Assembly (NCBI GenBank): GCA_023391395.1
Contig: JAEWBA010000168.1
Location: 1-5,582 of the forward strand
From: Pseudomonadota bacterium
Lineage (GTDB): Bacteria; Pseudomonadota; Gammaproteobacteria; Burkholderiales; Burkholderiaceae_D
Direction: 5' to 3'
Length of the DNA: 5,582 bases
Numbering within the stretch: the first letter of the stretch is position 1; each line of letters begins with the position of its first letter. The translations under genes and the position numbers were made by a program. Below, piece by piece: positions 5,350 to 5,582 of the stretch. Below the pieces are notes generated by a model, which saw only the letters and a list, made by a program, of their open reading frames with translations, was not told the origin of the DNA and ran no database searches.

Positions 5350-5582
5350 ATGGAATTTCTCTTTCCCGACTGGCTGCACGCGCCCTCCAACGTGGGCGCG
5401 CTGTCCACCCTGCGCCGCGGCGGCTGCAGCCGCCCGCCCTACGATGACGGTCAGGGCGGCGGCGGCCTCAACCTCGCGACCCACGTCGGCGACCTGCCGC
5501 AGGATGTCGAGCGAAACCGGGCTTTGCTGCGCCACCATCTACCGGCCGATCCGACCTGGTTGTCTCAGGTTCACGGCAGTAC
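5350..5582 (+). CDS. pgeF: Peptidoglycan editing factor PgeF (YfiH, laccase-domain family), N-terminal part
   Basis: The first 77 codons of a gene that runs off the right edge. Family landmarks are STLRRGGCSRPPYDD (19-33; the family usually has STxRxGGxSxxPY), LNLATHVGD (40-48), DVERNRALL (52-60) and WLSQVHG (70-76), whose H75 is the first conserved active-site/metal histidine of the YfiH fold. In E. coli, YfiH/PgeF is linked to keeping L-serine out of peptidoglycan stem peptides; other family members show purine-nucleoside phosphorylase/deaminase or phenol-oxidase activity, so older 'laccase' or 'polyphenol oxidase' names are common. The downstream rluD-pgeF order is the same as in E. coli (bamD, rluD, yfiH). 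A glycine run (residues 36-39) interrupts the usual spacing between the PY and LNL motifs. The remaining catalytic Cys and His are outside the window. Confidence 0.9.
   Translation, partial: MEFLFPDWLHAPSNVGALSTLRRGGCSRPPYDDGQGGGGLNLATHVGDLPQDVERNRALLRHHLPADPTWLSQVHGS

Overview
The window is a stretch of betaproteobacterial chromosome, GC-rich by eye. Its protein sequences and gene order best suit Burkholderiales, probably Oxalobacteraceae (Herbaspirillum/Collimonas-like). That placement is inferred from recalled families, not from a search. No RNA gene, insertion sequence, phage gene or CRISPR array is visible.

Layout. Positions 1-85 (minus) hold the first 28 codons of an enoyl-CoA hydratase/isomerase-family gene. 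A 191-bp divergent spacer (86-276) separates it from a glutathione S-transferase-like gene (277-927, plus). That gene converges, with only 9 bp between stops, on a minus-strand pair. The pair is a PIN-domain nuclease gene (2115-2579), whose stop overlaps by ATGA the start of a YbdL-type methionine aminotransferase gene (937-2118). Divergent from the pair across 30 bp is yaaA (2610-3386, plus), a peroxide-stress protein. It converges on bamD (3444-4241, minus), an outer-membrane assembly lipoprotein, with a hairpin terminator in the gap. Divergent from bamD across 44 bp are rluD (4286-5335, plus), a 23S rRNA pseudouridine synthase, and pgeF (5350 to beyond the end, plus), a YfiH/laccase-domain protein.

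How the genes relate. The bamD / rluD-pgeF cluster is a conserved proteobacterial neighbourhood joining envelope assembly, ribosome maturation and peptidoglycan quality control. YaaA and the GST both fit stress defence, but no shared regulation can be shown. The PIN gene is the least-explained member: it has no adjacent antitoxin and is translationally coupled to an amino-acid aminotransferase.

The window reads mainly as ordinary core genome, and I found no clear undescribed multi-gene system. The points most worth checking are the PIN-aminotransferase coupling, the tandem GCC-N5-GGC sites before the GST gene, and the very compact bamD/rluD divergent promoter region, where rluD may be leaderless.
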